Shown here piece by piece: positions 22,624-31,210 of a stretch of 40,581 nucleotides of DNA. Every line of letters starts with the position of its first letter. The first letter of the stretch is position 1. Source of the stretch: DATGEP01 sp035310125 (lineage in GTDB: Bacteria; Chloroflexota; Ktedonobacteria; Ktedonobacterales; JADMIN01); assembly GCA_035310125.1 (NCBI GenBank), contig DATGEP010000006.1:1-40581 (forward strand). Direction: 5' to 3'. Below the pieces are notes generated by a model. The model saw only the letters and a program-made list of their open reading frames with translations. It made no database searches and was not told the DNA's origin. The translations under genes and the position numbers were made by a program.

Positions 22624-25335
22624 CTATAAACTCGTTGCGGGGTCCACATCCACCGACCAGCCGCGGGGCAGGCCGGCGGGTGAGAGCGCGCTCAGCAGCG
22701 GGCGCGGATCGGGTGAGCGGATGATGATCTGCCAGCGGTAGCGCCCGCGCAGCCGTTCGAGAAACGCGGGCGCCGGTCCGACGATATCAGTATCGGGCAG
22801 CTCAAGATCCTGGATGAGCTTCTCCAGTCGCTCGCCCAGCATAGTCGCTTCGATCTGGGCTGAATAGCGGTCGCGGTGCTCATAGGTGCATTTGACGAAA
22901 CGACGAAACGGCGGATAGCCGTAGCGCTCGCGCGCCGAGACCTCCGCCGCGAAGAAGGCTGGGTAGTCGTGGAGCGCCGCCGTTTTGATGCAGAAGTGCT
23001 CAGGATTGAAGGTCTGCACCAGCACGCGCCCCGGCCACTCGCCGCGCCCCGCGCGACCGGCTACCTGCGTGAGTAACTGGAACGAGCGCTCGGACGCACG
23101 GAAGTCGGGCAGGAAGAGCGCGACATCCGCCGAGACGACGCCAACCAGCGTGACCGCCGGGAGGTCGAGTCCTTTGGCGATCATCTGAGTGCCGACCAGC
23201 ACATCCGCGCGGCGCTCGGCGAAGGTGCGCAGCAGGTCCTCGTGCGCCTGGCGCGTCTTCGCCGTGTCGCGGTCCCAGCGAAGCACGCGCGCGGAGGGAA
23301 ACTGGCGCTTGACGGTGGCCTCCACACGCTCGGTGCCCAGCCCGAAGTAGCGGATGCTCGCGCTCCAGCAGTTGGGGCAGGTGGTGGGGACGGGCTGGCG
23401 CCGGCCGCAATAGTGGCAGATGATGGCGCGCTCGCCGGCATGAAATGTCATGGAGACATCGCAGTGGAGGCAGCGTAGCGCGAAACCGCACTCCCGGCAC
23501 ATGACGGCGCTGGCCATGCCGCGCCGGTTCAGGAAGAGGATGGCCTGCTCTCCCCGATGTAGGGTATCCTGGAGGGCGATGCGCAGGGCTTCGCTGAGGA
23601 TGCTGGTGTTGCCGGCGCGTAGCTCCGCTCGCAGGTCTATGATGGTGACGGGGGGCAAGCCAGGCGGCGCGGGCGCAGCAGGCGGCGCGGGCGCAGCAGG
23701 CGGCGCGGGCGCGCCAGGCAGCGCCCCGACACGATCCGATGCGCGTGGCGAGAGCGCGGCGGGGGCAGCAGGCGGCGCCCCTACATCCGCGGCGGGCGCT
23801 GGTGAGAGGCTAACGGGAGCGCGCTCGCGTAGCTCTACCAGGCGGTAGACGCCCTGCCGCGCCAGCCAGTAGGTTTCCACGGAGGGGGTGGCGCTGCCAA
23901 GCACGACGGCGGCGCCAGTGATACGGCCTAATCGCACGGCGGCATCGCGGGCATGGTACGTTGGTATGCGTTCCTCCTTGTAGGCGGATTCGTGCTCCTC
24001 GTCCACCACAATCAGGCCAAGGTGTGCTACGGGGGCGAAGAGGGCTGAGCGGGAGCCGACGACGATATCCACCTGACCGGCATGGATGCGGCGCCACTCG
24101 TCGAGCCGCTCGGCATCGGTGAGTCCGCTGTGCAGCAGCGCCACACGACCAGGGAAGCGTCCCGCGAAACGGGCCAGCGCCTGGGAAGTCAGCGCGATCT
24201 CCGGGACGAGCATGATACCGCGCTGTCCGCGGGCGAGGATGGCGGCGAGCGCCTGAAGGTAGACTTCGGTCTTGCCGCTGCCAGTGATGCCATGCAGCAG
24301 CACGACGTGCGGCTCTGTCTCGCCGGCACGCAGAATCGCCGCCAGCGCGTCACGCTGGGGAGGCGTCAGTGGGAGCGGATCGTTGCGGGCGATGGTGCGA
24401 CCCGCCAACGGATCATGGCGCATGTCCACCTCGGCGATGGCGATGAGTCCGGCGCGCTCTAGCTCGGCCAGCGCGCCGGCGGTGGCGCGGGTCAGGCGGC
24501 GCAGCTCTTCGAGTCGCCACGTGGTCCCGGCGCCGCTCGCCTTATCTGAAACGCCGCGCGCCGGGCGGCTGAGGACATCCAACACGGCAAGCTGACGCAG
24601 CAAGCGCTCGGCATCGCGCTCGCCGGGGTCAGCGGGACGCCGGGAGAGACGGCGAGGCGGCGGCAGGGGTAACGAATCTAGATGGGTGCGGGCCGTTTCG
24701 CGCCAGGTGGCCAGCGCCGCGGATGCGCCCACGAGCCGAACGAGACGCTCGCGGCGGGCGCCGGTCTGGGCGCCCGGCAATTCGACGCCAAGCGCCGCCA
24801 GCTTGTGAGTTCGCAGCAGCTTCGTCGCCGCAGTCGCGCGAGCCACCCCAAGCGTCTCTTCCAGCTCATCGCGATTCAGCCGGCCACGCCCGCGGAGCAT
24901 CCCCAACACGACCGCCGCGTCGCCGGATACATCGGGGCTGGGCTGGGCGCTTTCGGCAAGGGGGCGCAGCACTGTGCGCAGGCTGCGCAGCAGGCCCGGC
25001 GGCAACAAGAGGCGGGCGGCTGATCCCAACGGCGCGGCGTAGTGGTCGGCAAGCCATTCGGCAAGGGCACGCTGCGCGGGCAAGAGCAGCGCATCTTCCA
25101 ACAGAATGCTGGCGAGAGGGCGAAGATTCTCCGGAGTCGCGGCTTGGTCTGCTGCGGCCTCGTCGCTGGCATCGAGCGCCCAGACGATGCCGGCGGCCAT
25201 ACGCTCGCCGAACGGGACGGCGACAAGCTGACCTGGCGCGATACGAGATGCCATGCGCTCTGGCACGCGATAGGTATAGAAGGGGGAGCGGGAATCGCGC
25301 GGCGCCGCTCGTGGCACCATTATCTCCGCCCGCAT
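22624..25335 (-). CDS. priA: Primosomal helicase PriA (N'), with translated repeat insert
   Basis: PriA reloads the replisome at stalled forks as a 3'-5' superfamily 2 helicase. The ATG at 25335 (903 aa) starts exactly at the PriA DNA-binding domain (MRAEIMVPRAAPR, then YTYRVPERM and PGQLVAVPFG); a longer frame to 25590 runs through repeats and is rejected. Walker A is GITGSGKT (349-356) and Walker B DEEH (445-448). The helicase zinc domain has eight cysteines (C613, C616, C622, C625, C640, C643, C653, C656). Between the first helicase lobe and IIDLRAEL lies an odd Pro/Ala-rich stretch (about 509-560) that is encoded by family B repeats and an 18-bp tandem repeat. It falls at a lobe junction and probably forms a tolerated loop. 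Confidence 0.95.
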   Translation of the reverse strand: MRAEIMVPRAAPRDSRSPFYTYRVPERMASRIAPGQLVAVPFGERMAAGIVWALDASDEAAADQAATPENLRPLASILLEDALLLPAQRALAEWLADHYAAPLGSAARLLLPPGLLRSLRTVLRPLAESAQPSPDVSGDAAVVLGMLRGRGRLNRDELEETLGVARATAATKLLRTHKLAALGVELPGAQTGARRERLVRLVGASAALATWRETARTHLDSLPLPPPRRLSRRPADPGERDAERLLRQLAVLDVLSRPARGVSDKASGAGTTWRLEELRRLTRATAGALAELERAGLIAIAEVDMRHDPLAGRTIARNDPLPLTPPQRDALAAILRAGETEPHVVLLHGITGSGKTEVYLQALAAILARGQRGIMLVPEIALTSQALARFAGRFPGRVALLHSGLTDAERLDEWRRIHAGQVDIVVGSRSALFAPVAHLGLIVVDEEHESAYKEERIPTYHARDAAVRLGRITGAAVVLGSATPSVETYWLARQGVYRLVELRERAPVSLSPAPAADVGAPPAAPAALSPRASDRVGALPGAPAPPAAPAPPAAPAPPGLPPVTIIDLRAELRAGNTSILSEALRIALQDTLHRGEQAILFLNRRGMASAVMCRECGFALRCLHCDVSMTFHAGERAIICHYCGRRQPVPTTCPNCWSASIRYFGLGTERVEATVKRQFPSARVLRWDRDTAKTRQAHEDLLRTFAERRADVLVGTQMIAKGLDLPAVTLVGVVSADVALFLPDFRASERSFQLLTQVAGRAGRGEWPGRVLVQTFNPEHFCIKTAALHDYPAFFAAEVSARERYGYPPFRRFVKCTYEHRDRYSAQIEATMLGERLEKLIQDLELPDTDIVGPAPAFLERLRGRYRWQIIIRSPDPRPLLSALSPAGLPRGWSVDVDPATSL
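23663..23790. repeat. Family B repeat cluster inserted in frame within priA
   Basis: Three tandem 18-bp units GGCGGCGCGGGCGCAGCA (23663-23680, 23681-23698, and a variant 23699-23716) run into a family B palindrome (23707-23731). The adjoining segment to 23763 is followed by another B copy with the standard CCCCTACATCC tail (23761-23786). On the priA strand the cluster is read as PAPPAAPAPP and VGALPGAPA. Positions 23707-23763 match 29410-29466 in the molybdoenzyme gene at 54 of 57 bases by my comparison. Confidence 0.8.
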
Positions 25336-25597
25336 GTTGCCGTGTTCCCTTCTGGTGGATATGCGCGTGTGGGTGAGGGATGCCTCGCCCCTCTCTCCGA
25401 TATTCAACGCACATTGGCGGCACCTCCGTCCGCCGAGTGTGCGTTTGCGCGGGATCTGGTGGTATGCCGCCGATTGGGTTGCCGATTCTGCCGGAAATTG
25501 CATTTCGTACCTGACAGACATGGAATGCGGTTGCCGATTCTGCCGGAATCTGAGATGCGGTTGCCGATTCTGCCGAAAAGGGCACCGCACTCCCGAC

Positions 25598-25622
25598 GGG
25601 CGCAGCAGGCAGCGCCCCTACA
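25598..25622. repeat. Family B palindromic repeat (within family C cluster)
   Basis: GGGCGC and GCGCCC arms around AGCAGGCA, followed by CTACA. Identical in core to 34613 and 34644. Confidence 0.85.
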
Positions 25623-25679
25623 TCCGCAATTCACGATGTGGTTGCCGATTCTGCCGGAATCTGAGATGCAGTTGCCGCC

Positions 25680-25703
25680 GGGCGTCCGCCGGACGCCCCT
25701 ACG
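25680..25703. repeat. Family A palindromic repeat, copy 2
   Basis: GGCGTCC-GCC-GGACGCC with CCTACG tail. It interrupts a family C unit after GTTGCCG, suggesting it inserted there later than the C copies formed. Confidence 0.85.
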
Positions 25704-25996
25704 AAAGGTGATCGCCATAGCGGCGGTTGCCGATTCTGCCGGAATTCACGATTTGTGGCGTGGCGCCGGTTGTTCAGGTGCGCGGGATGGCGGCGTGTCG
25801 CGCCATCTCTGGCGAGGAGTGTAGCATGCGACGGAGGAGGCGGCCACGGCCAGGAGCGGCCAGAAGCGGACACGAATTATGCGGGGCGGAGAGCTTGCGA
25901 GATGGCGCGGCGGCGTGCTAGAGTGGGCGCGCGAGGGACCAGTGGAGGCGCGCGACGGAGCGGCGTGTGCGTTGGTGCGCGAAATACGAGAATGAG

Positions 25997-27139
25997 ATGC
26001 GACAGGACACGGAAGACGACGCGGCGCTGTCGCGGGCGCTGGGGATTGATCCAGCCAGCGTGGTAGGACACGAGCCGATCGCGGGTGGAATCGCGGGAGG
26101 GTGGCTGGAGCGGCTGACTGTTCGTGAGGAGACGGGGGGCACGGCGGCGCGGTACAGCCATCGCGTGTTGAAGCGGCTGGAGCCGGAGTCGGGCTGGTTG
26201 GGCGCGCTGTCGGGCGATACGCTGTTGCGCGAGGTGCGGCTCTGGTCGCGCGGGGTGCTGTCCGATCTGCCGGCGGGGATCGAGACGGGTGTGGTGGCAT
26301 GGATGGAGCGAAGCCAGAACGGCCGGCCAGTCGGGGGTGCGCTGCTGCTGCGTGATGAGCGCGGCCATCTGCTGCGCGATCCAGTGTCCACGCCGCCAGG
26401 ATGCTCACCCGCGCTGGTGGGCGCATTGCTGGATGCGCTGGCGCGGCTGCACGCGCGCTACTGGTGTGACGCGCGCCTGAGTGATCCTGAGATGGGGCTG
26501 GCAACGCCGGAAGCGGCCTTGCTGCTCGCGGCGCCGGATGCACTGGCGCGACGGATGGCGGGCGGCGATGCTGATCCGTATCTGCCGCTGGCGCTTGCCG
26601 GGTGGGAGACGTTCTTTCGGCTCGCGGCACCGGAGGATGCGGAGACACTCCGCGGCCTCTTCGCGAATCCCATACCGGTGCTGGAAACCATCGCGCGTTT
26701 GCCGTGGACACTGGTACATGGGGATGTGTGGGGGCCGAATCTTGGAATGCTGCCACCTTGCCGCCGCGCGCCACGACGCGGCGCGCGGGTGCTGCTGCTG
26801 GACTGGGGGCTGGCGACGGTGGGACCGGCGACCTATGATGCGCTGTGGCTTTGCGGGACGTGGCATAAGCTGGCGCCGGTGCGGGTGCTGGCGGCTTATC
26901 GCGCGCGACTGGAGCGGCATCTGGGCGCGAGGGGTGTCGCGCTCGCGCCGGAGGTCTGGCGGGCGCTGGCAGACACGGGCTACCTGCGCACCGCGCTTAC
27001 CTGCGGAGAGGCAATCGGGCGGGCGGCGGCGGAAGCACAGGCGGGTGCGCCAAAGCGGCAGGCGGAGGCGCGGGTGCGATGGTGGGCAGAGCGCGCGGCG
27101 CGCGGCGCGCGGCGGATCTCATCCGCGGACCCTTCCTGA
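25997..27139 (+). CDS. APH/choline-kinase-fold phosphotransferase
   Basis: The ATG at 25997 (380 aa) is tentative; an upstream in-frame start adds 10 residues and neither has a strong ribosome-binding site. The protein has the aminoglycoside-phosphotransferase fold. A possible ATP-binding lysine is K59 (VLKRL) with partner E79. The Brenner motif HGDVWGPN (241-248) has catalytic D243 and N248, and the metal-binding D269 lies in LLLDWGLATVGPATYDAL. The second motif is DWG with an abbreviated downstream loop. Such proteins phosphorylate small hydroxylated molecules, or act as protein kinases; this one has no close resistance-gene hallmark. Its 3' end overlaps the convergent aminotransferase by 21 bases, so it may be functionally linked to the minus-strand cluster, but the sequence does not prove it. 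Confidence 0.82.
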   Translation: MRQDTEDDAALSRALGIDPASVVGHEPIAGGIAGGWLERLTVREETGGTAARYSHRVLKRLEPESGWLGALSGDTLLREVRLWSRGVLSDLPAGIETGVVAWMERSQNGRPVGGALLLRDERGHLLRDPVSTPPGCSPALVGALLDALARLHARYWCDARLSDPEMGLATPEAALLLAAPDALARRMAGGDADPYLPLALAGWETFFRLAAPEDAETLRGLFANPIPVLETIARLPWTLVHGDVWGPNLGMLPPCRRAPRRGARVLLLDWGLATVGPATYDALWLCGTWHKLAPVRVLAAYRARLERHLGARGVALAPEVWRALADTGYLRTALTCGEAIGRAAAEAQAGAPKRQAEARVRWWAERAARGARRISSADPS

Positions 27140-28351
27140 TGCGGAGACCGGTGAGGCGGCGGGGAAGACGCGGGCCAGCGCGGCGCGGGTATGCGCGGGG
27201 TCGCCGCAGAGGTTGAGGCGGAAGCCGGACCAGCCGGGGCTTTCATGGAAGAAGTAGCGCCCATCCATGAGGAGAACGCCCGCGTCGTGCGCGACGCGGG
27301 CGCAGTCCAGATCAGGAGCGGCTGAGTGCATGGCGCCGGCGAGCACATACGGGCCGGAATCGATGGGCGAGAGCGTGTAGCCACATGCCTCCAGGCGCGG
27401 GCGGATGGCGTCCAGATGCGCTGTGAAGCGGCTCACCAGCGCGTGCCGCCAGCGCCGTAACGGCCCGTTGTGGTCCCGCTCAAGCTCAGTAATCCAGGCG
27501 TGCCAGGTTTCCAGGTAGGCCAACGCCACGGCTTCGGCATGTCCGGCGACTGATCCCAGCAGCGCCTCGTGCAGCCGCTCTACGTCACGGATGACGGGCG
27601 CGGGGCCGTAGAGGAAGCTGGTCTTCAGCCCGTTCACGAGGAAGATTTTGCTGGGCGAGCGCAGGACGAGGACGTTCGGAGGGAAATCGGCGGCGTACCA
27701 GGGAGCTTCGCTGGTCCAGCTCAGACCGAGGCGCGTCTCGTCCAGGAGCACTGGGAGCGCTGCCGGCAGCGCGTCAAGGAGGGCACGCAGGTGGTCCCAG
27801 CTATGTTCGACGCCCAGCGAATAAGCGGGGTTGGTGAGGAGCAGCGCCGCGCCCGTGCCGATGCGCAGCGCCGCCGCGATGCGCTCAATATCGAGCGCGC
27901 CGGTGATGAAGTCGCGCGCGGGGACAATGTCCGTTTCCAGTCCAAGGTGCTGGCAGGCATCTATTGCCGCGTAGTAGCTGGGTGCGGCAACAACGACGCG
28001 CGTCACGCCGCGCGCCCGCAGCGCCGCCAGCGCCAGCAGCAGCCCCTGTGTGCTGTTCTGCAGCACGGCCACCTGTGCGGCGTGCAGACGCTCGCCGCCC
28101 AGAGTGACGTTCCAGCCCAGCGTTTCCGCCGCGCGCGCTTTCGCCACAGCGAAGTCGTGCGGATATGAGTAACCGAGCGGGCGGTGCCGGATGCTCGCGA
28201 GCTGACGCAGAAGCCACGCGGGTGGGCGGATATGGGCGTCCTCCACTTCCCAACCGCCCAGGGCGAGCGTTTGCTTGCCAGTTTTCCGCTGATACTGCTT
28301 CAGCGCGTCGGTGACGATACTGAAGTCGTGGCGCGCGCGCTCATGCCTCAC
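27119..28351 (-). CDS. PLP-dependent fold type I aminotransferase (class I/II)
   Basis: The GTG start at 28351 overlaps the stop of the molybdoenzyme (GTGA). The 410-aa protein has the class I/II layout. GYSYPHDFAVAKARAAETLGW is the small-molecule-binding N-terminal region, and Q98-N99-S100-T101-Q102-G103 is the phosphate-binding turn. LLTNPAYSLGVEHS carries the PLP-contacting asparagine and DETRLGLSW has D204. The Schiff-base lysine is K235 in SPSK. The C-terminal FFHESPGWSGFRLNLCGD has the substrate-carboxylate arginine. It resembles decarboxylase/capreomycidine-synthase-like branches as much as plain aminotransferases, so the amino substrate is unknown. It is the last gene of the five-gene overlapping operon. 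Confidence 0.86.
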   Translation of the reverse strand: MRHERARHDFSIVTDALKQYQRKTGKQTLALGGWEVEDAHIRPPAWLLRQLASIRHRPLGYSYPHDFAVAKARAAETLGWNVTLGGERLHAAQVAVLQNSTQGLLLALAALRARGVTRVVVAAPSYYAAIDACQHLGLETDIVPARDFITGALDIERIAAALRIGTGAALLLTNPAYSLGVEHSWDHLRALLDALPAALPVLLDETRLGLSWTSEAPWYAADFPPNVLVLRSPSKIFLVNGLKTSFLYGPAPVIRDVERLHEALLGSVAGHAEAVALAYLETWHAWITELERDHNGPLRRWRHALVSRFTAHLDAIRPRLEACGYTLSPIDSGPYVLAGAMHSAAPDLDCARVAHDAGVLLMDGRYFFHESPGWSGFRLNLCGDPAHTRAALARVFPAASPVSASGRVRG

Positions 28352-30144
28352 GCCACCACCACCTTCGCGCGGTAGAGTCCCGTGGCGCCGTCGGGTACGG
28401 TTCCCCGGTCGGTGGCGACCTGGACAGCGCCGGTGCCGTCGGTGGCTCGCGCCACGAGGGTATAGGCGCCCCTGGCCAGAGGATTCCAGATCCAGCGCCA
28501 GAAGACCCAGGTCTGGTCGGAGAGCGGCGGCAGGAGGGTGGCGGTGTTCCAGGTGGCGCCGCCGTCCGCGCTGATCTCTACGCTAGCGATGCCGCGGATG
28601 CCGGCGAAGGCGATGCCAGCGACGGTGACGGGGCCGAGGGGGGCGCGGGCGCGGGGTGTATCTATGCGCGTGTTCGTTTCGAGCTGCGCGGCGGACCAGC
28701 CCTGGCTCTGGTAGAAGCCCAGATATGGGGTATCGGTCAGCTCGATACGAGTTACCCATTTGGCGCTCTGCTCGCCGTAGCGGCCCGGCACGACGGCGCG
28801 CAGGGGGAAGCCGTGACGCTGCGGAAGCGGGACGCCGTTCATGCCATAGGCGAGAAGCGTGCGCGCCTGGAGCAAATCGGCTAGCGGTAGGCTGGTCGCG
28901 TACCCGTCTATGCTGTAGAACACGGCGTACTTTGCGGAGGTCAGTGCGCCGCCCGCCTCAGCGAGGAGTGTCTGAAGGGTCACACCCTGCCAGACGGCGG
29001 TGCTCATGAGGTTGCCACCGATACCGTTGGAGATGCATTCCATCGTGATAGCGCGGGATTCGCGGGGCAGCGTGCGCAGCGTCGCGTAGGTCCAGATCTT
29101 CGGTTGACGCACGTGTCCAGTAATCTCCAGCTCCCAGCGGCTGGCGTCTACGGTGGGGTCGAGCACGTTCTTGCTGACGACGTAGAACTGATCGTTGGGG
29201 GTGATGGGCGACGTGATGTGTCCGGGTGTGCCGCGCCCCTCGTAGGCGAGATTCGAGCGGGCGAAGTAGCCGGCGAGGATGCGGTTGAAGGCGATGTAAC
29301 CGGCGGCGATGTAGACGACAGTGGCGCCAACTCCCACGAGCGCGGTGCGACGAGTGACGGTATCGGCGGGCGCGGCAGGCAGCGCCCCGACAACAGCGTC
29401 CACGGCAGCGGGCGCGGCAGGCAGCGCCCCGACACGATCCAATGCGCGCGGCGAGAGCGCGGCGGGAGCGGCCCAGCGACCCCAGGCGCGGTAGAGCCAC
29501 CAGCTTGCGAGCGCCATCACAAGGGCGTAGCTGGTGAAGGTCAGGAGCAGGCTGGTGATGGTGAGCAGGCGCGCCGTGGCGATGGGATCGCCAAAGAGGC
29601 CCTCCGGCAGCACTGGCCAGAAGAGGAGAACGGCCAGCACCTCCATCGCGAGCGCGAAAGCGGCGGCGGTGATCCAGGCGCGACGAGCGGGCCAGCGACC
29701 TGAGCGGGGCTGGGAATGTGTGGGCACGCGCGCCAGCAGGATATAGAGCGGGGCAAGCAGGACACCGAGCACGAACATGCCGAGCAGAGCGAGCCCAAGC
29801 GGCGTCGTTTTGGGATGCGGCTCGAACTGGATCAGCAGCGCCACAAACTCACCGGCGGAGAGGTTCGGCAGGATGCGCTCACCGACCAGCTCCGGCGCGG
29901 TGGGAGTGCCCCAGGTGACGCGGAGCCAGCCCATGACGACGATGGCGGCGACGGAGCCAAACAGCCCGGCGATGAGCGCGGGCACGTTCAGACGGAGAGT
30001 AGCGGCCAGTATGCGTAGCGCGCACACGGATGTCACACGCGGACCATCGCGGCGCGCCTGCCGGGCGACCTCGCCGGTGCGCTCGCGGAGAGTCGCGCTC
30101 GCCACACTGGCAGAGTGGCGGAGGGAAAGCAGGGGATTTCGCAT
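28348..30144 (-). CDS. Polytopic membrane sulfite-oxidase-fold molybdopterin oxidoreductase (five TM, Tat-type RR)
   Basis: The frame extends to 30786, but its first part is the shadow of the radical SAM gene. The ATG at 30144 (598 aa, MRNPLLSL) follows that gene's stop by 4 bases. TM helices lie near 52-74, 115-139, 156-179 and 192-221; a cytoplasmic loop ends in TRRTALVG (R265, R266) before TM5 (about 268-290). The outer domain has the sulfite-oxidase-fold cofactor region with the molybdenum-binding C370 in MECISNGIGG. A dimerisation-type domain follows (VTVAGIAFAGIRGIASVEISADGG to WRWIWNP). Four TM helices, a twin-arginine and a fifth helix match proteins dually targeted by Sec and Tat. 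No heme domain is present. Residues about 229-260 are encoded by family B repeats. Confidence 0.88.
   Translation of the reverse strand: MRNPLLSLRHSASVASATLRERTGEVARQARRDGPRVTSVCALRILAATLRLNVPALIAGLFGSVAAIVVMGWLRVTWGTPTAPELVGERILPNLSAGEFVALLIQFEPHPKTTPLGLALLGMFVLGVLLAPLYILLARVPTHSQPRSGRWPARRAWITAAAFALAMEVLAVLLFWPVLPEGLFGDPIATARLLTITSLLLTFTSYALVMALASWWLYRAWGRWAAPAALSPRALDRVGALPAAPAAVDAVVGALPAAPADTVTRRTALVGVGATVVYIAAGYIAFNRILAGYFARSNLAYEGRGTPGHITSPITPNDQFYVVSKNVLDPTVDASRWELEITGHVRQPKIWTYATLRTLPRESRAITMECISNGIGGNLMSTAVWQGVTLQTLLAEAGGALTSAKYAVFYSIDGYATSLPLADLLQARTLLAYGMNGVPLPQRHGFPLRAVVPGRYGEQSAKWVTRIELTDTPYLGFYQSQGWSAAQLETNTRIDTPRARAPLGPVTVAGIAFAGIRGIASVEISADGGATWNTATLLPPLSDQTWVFWRWIWNPLARGAYTLVARATDGTGAVQVATDRGTVPDGATGLYRAKVVVA
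29368..29466. repeat. Two family B repeats plus 57-bp block inside the molybdoenzyme gene
   Basis: Copies at 29368-29392 and 29410-29434 have GGGCGC/GCGCCC arms and a CCGACA tail. The second continues to 29466 in a segment that also occurs in priA (23707-23763). Read on the gene strand they encode VGALPAAPA twice and AALSPRALDRVGALP. They fall in the cytoplasmic loop just before the twin-arginine. Confidence 0.85.
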
Positions 30145-30148
30145 GGCT

Positions 30149-31210
30149 TCATAGACTCCATTTGCTGCCGCAGCCCGCGCACTGGTCCCACGGCTCGTCG
30201 CTGTCAAAGGCGGCGCGGAAAGCGGTGTAGCGTGCGCCGTTCCAGATGGCGTCGAAGGGCTGCGCGAAGACGTTTCCCAGCACGCGCGTGGCGGCGGGTC
30301 CGGGATGGAAGGGGGCGAAGCAGCAGGAATAGACGTTGCCGGTGGCGGCGATGTAGGCCAGCGTGCGCGGGCGCTGGCAAGGGGACCACGGGCGCCGCTC
30401 GATCTCCGCCGCCGGTTTACCGAGATACGCGAGCGGCGTCGTCGCGCCTGTCGCGCGGAACTCCAGTCCGTGCTCGTGGCAGCGGCGCTCCGTTTCAGCG
30501 AGGATGGCGAGATCGTCATGCTGGGCGTGGCGGAAGATCGTCTGCTCCTCGCGAGCCAGCCCCTGACCAAAGTAGATGAAACGCTGGACGTAGATCTCGC
30601 GGACGCCGGTTTCCAGCGCGATATCCACCAGGCGGGGCAATTCGCGCAGATTCTCGCGCATGGCAGTGAACCAGAACGAGAGGTGGGGATTTGGGGCGTC
30701 AAGCTCGCGCTGGATGCGGGTGAAGGCGGCGAGGTTGCGGACGATCTTAGGCAACGTGCGGGTGTTGACCCCGCGCACACGGGCATAGGTTTCGGGCGTG
30801 GCGCCGTCCAGGGAGACGCGCAGCTCGTTGAGGTCGGCGGCGATGAGGGCGCGGGCCGTGCGCTCGCTGAGCGCGGTGGCGTTGGAGTTGAAGAGGACGT
30901 AGGCGCCGCGCTGACGCAGATGCGCGACGATGGCGGGTAGCTGTGGGTTGAGGAGCGGCTCGCCCAGACCGTGTAGCACGACGCGGTCGAGCGCGGGGAG
31001 CTGGTCGGTGATAGCGATTACCTCGGCAAGCGAGAGGTCGCGCTCTGGCTCGCGGCGCAGATGCGTGCGCGGGCACTGGTCGCAGAGCTCGTTGCAGCGA
31101 TTGGTAGACTCCAGGTACAGCTCGCGCGGCAGCGGCACCGGCGCAATGGGCGGCGTCGCATGCTGCTCGTCGCGCTGGCTGGCGGGGAGAACGGGAAGCG
31201 TTCGGATCAT
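30149..31210 (-). CDS. Radical SAM protein with SPASM-type C-terminus
   Basis: The ATG at 31210 (353 aa, MIRTLPVLPAS) follows AGGAG at 8 bases and overlaps the previous stop by ATGA. The radical SAM cluster motif is CNELCDQC with C39, C43 and C46, followed by the glycine-rich LHGLGEPLLNP SAM-binding loop. The C-terminal part has an SPASM-like pattern: PCQRPRTLAYIAATGNVYSCCFAP, a GNVFAQPFDAIWNG block typical of SPASM, and a final CAGC. SPASM proteins act on peptides or on sugars and cofactors, with auxiliary clusters. No precursor peptide is visible nearby, so a non-peptide substrate linked to the two glycosyltransferases is more plausible. The upstream extension to 31303 lies in repeats and is not used. 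Confidence 0.9.
   Translation of the reverse strand: MIRTLPVLPASQRDEQHATPPIAPVPLPRELYLESTNRCNELCDQCPRTHLRREPERDLSLAEVIAITDQLPALDRVVLHGLGEPLLNPQLPAIVAHLRQRGAYVLFNSNATALSERTARALIAADLNELRVSLDGATPETYARVRGVNTRTLPKIVRNLAAFTRIQRELDAPNPHLSFWFTAMRENLRELPRLVDIALETGVREIYVQRFIYFGQGLAREEQTIFRHAQHDDLAILAETERRCHEHGLEFRATGATTPLAYLGKPAAEIERRPWSPCQRPRTLAYIAATGNVYSCCFAPFHPGPAATRVLGNVFAQPFDAIWNGARYTAFRAAFDSDEPWDQCAGCGSKWSL

Larger units (their letters stand above)
25477..25746. repeat. Family C repeat cluster (five GGTTGCCGATTCTGCCGG copies)
   Basis: The core GGTTGCCGATTCTGCCGG starts at 25477, 25529, 25559 (ending GCCGAAAA), 25640 and 25725. Each contains GATTC-TGCCG-GAATC or a close variant, a small palindrome. 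Copies at 25529 and 25640 are both followed by CTGAGATGC(G/A)GTTGCCG, implying a 30-bp higher-order unit; at 25662-25676 that second unit is cut short by the family A element. ATTCACGAT flanks copies 4 and 5. Spacing is uneven (52, 30, 81 and 85 bases), so it is not a CRISPR. Confidence 0.85.
25336..25996. other. Repeat-rich intergenic region between priA and the kinase gene
   Basis: This ~660-base divergent region is dominated by the family C cluster (25477-25746) with one family B and one family A copy embedded. The remaining ends should hold promoters for priA and the kinase, but I cannot name either. ORFs across it translate repeat sequence and are not supported. Confidence 0.65.

Noticed and set aside
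22624..25590. Longer priA frame starting at 25590
   Set aside because: The first 85 residues translate family C repeats (FRQNRQPH repeated) and show no PriA homology; the conserved N-terminus begins at 25335.
25477..25746. CRISPR array in the family C cluster
   Set aside because: Spacing is irregular, the intervals themselves contain repeated sequence and other palindromes, and no cas gene is near.
30145..30786. N-terminal extension of the molybdoenzyme frame
   Set aside because: This part is an out-of-frame shadow of the radical SAM gene, with Ser/Pro/Arg-rich translation.
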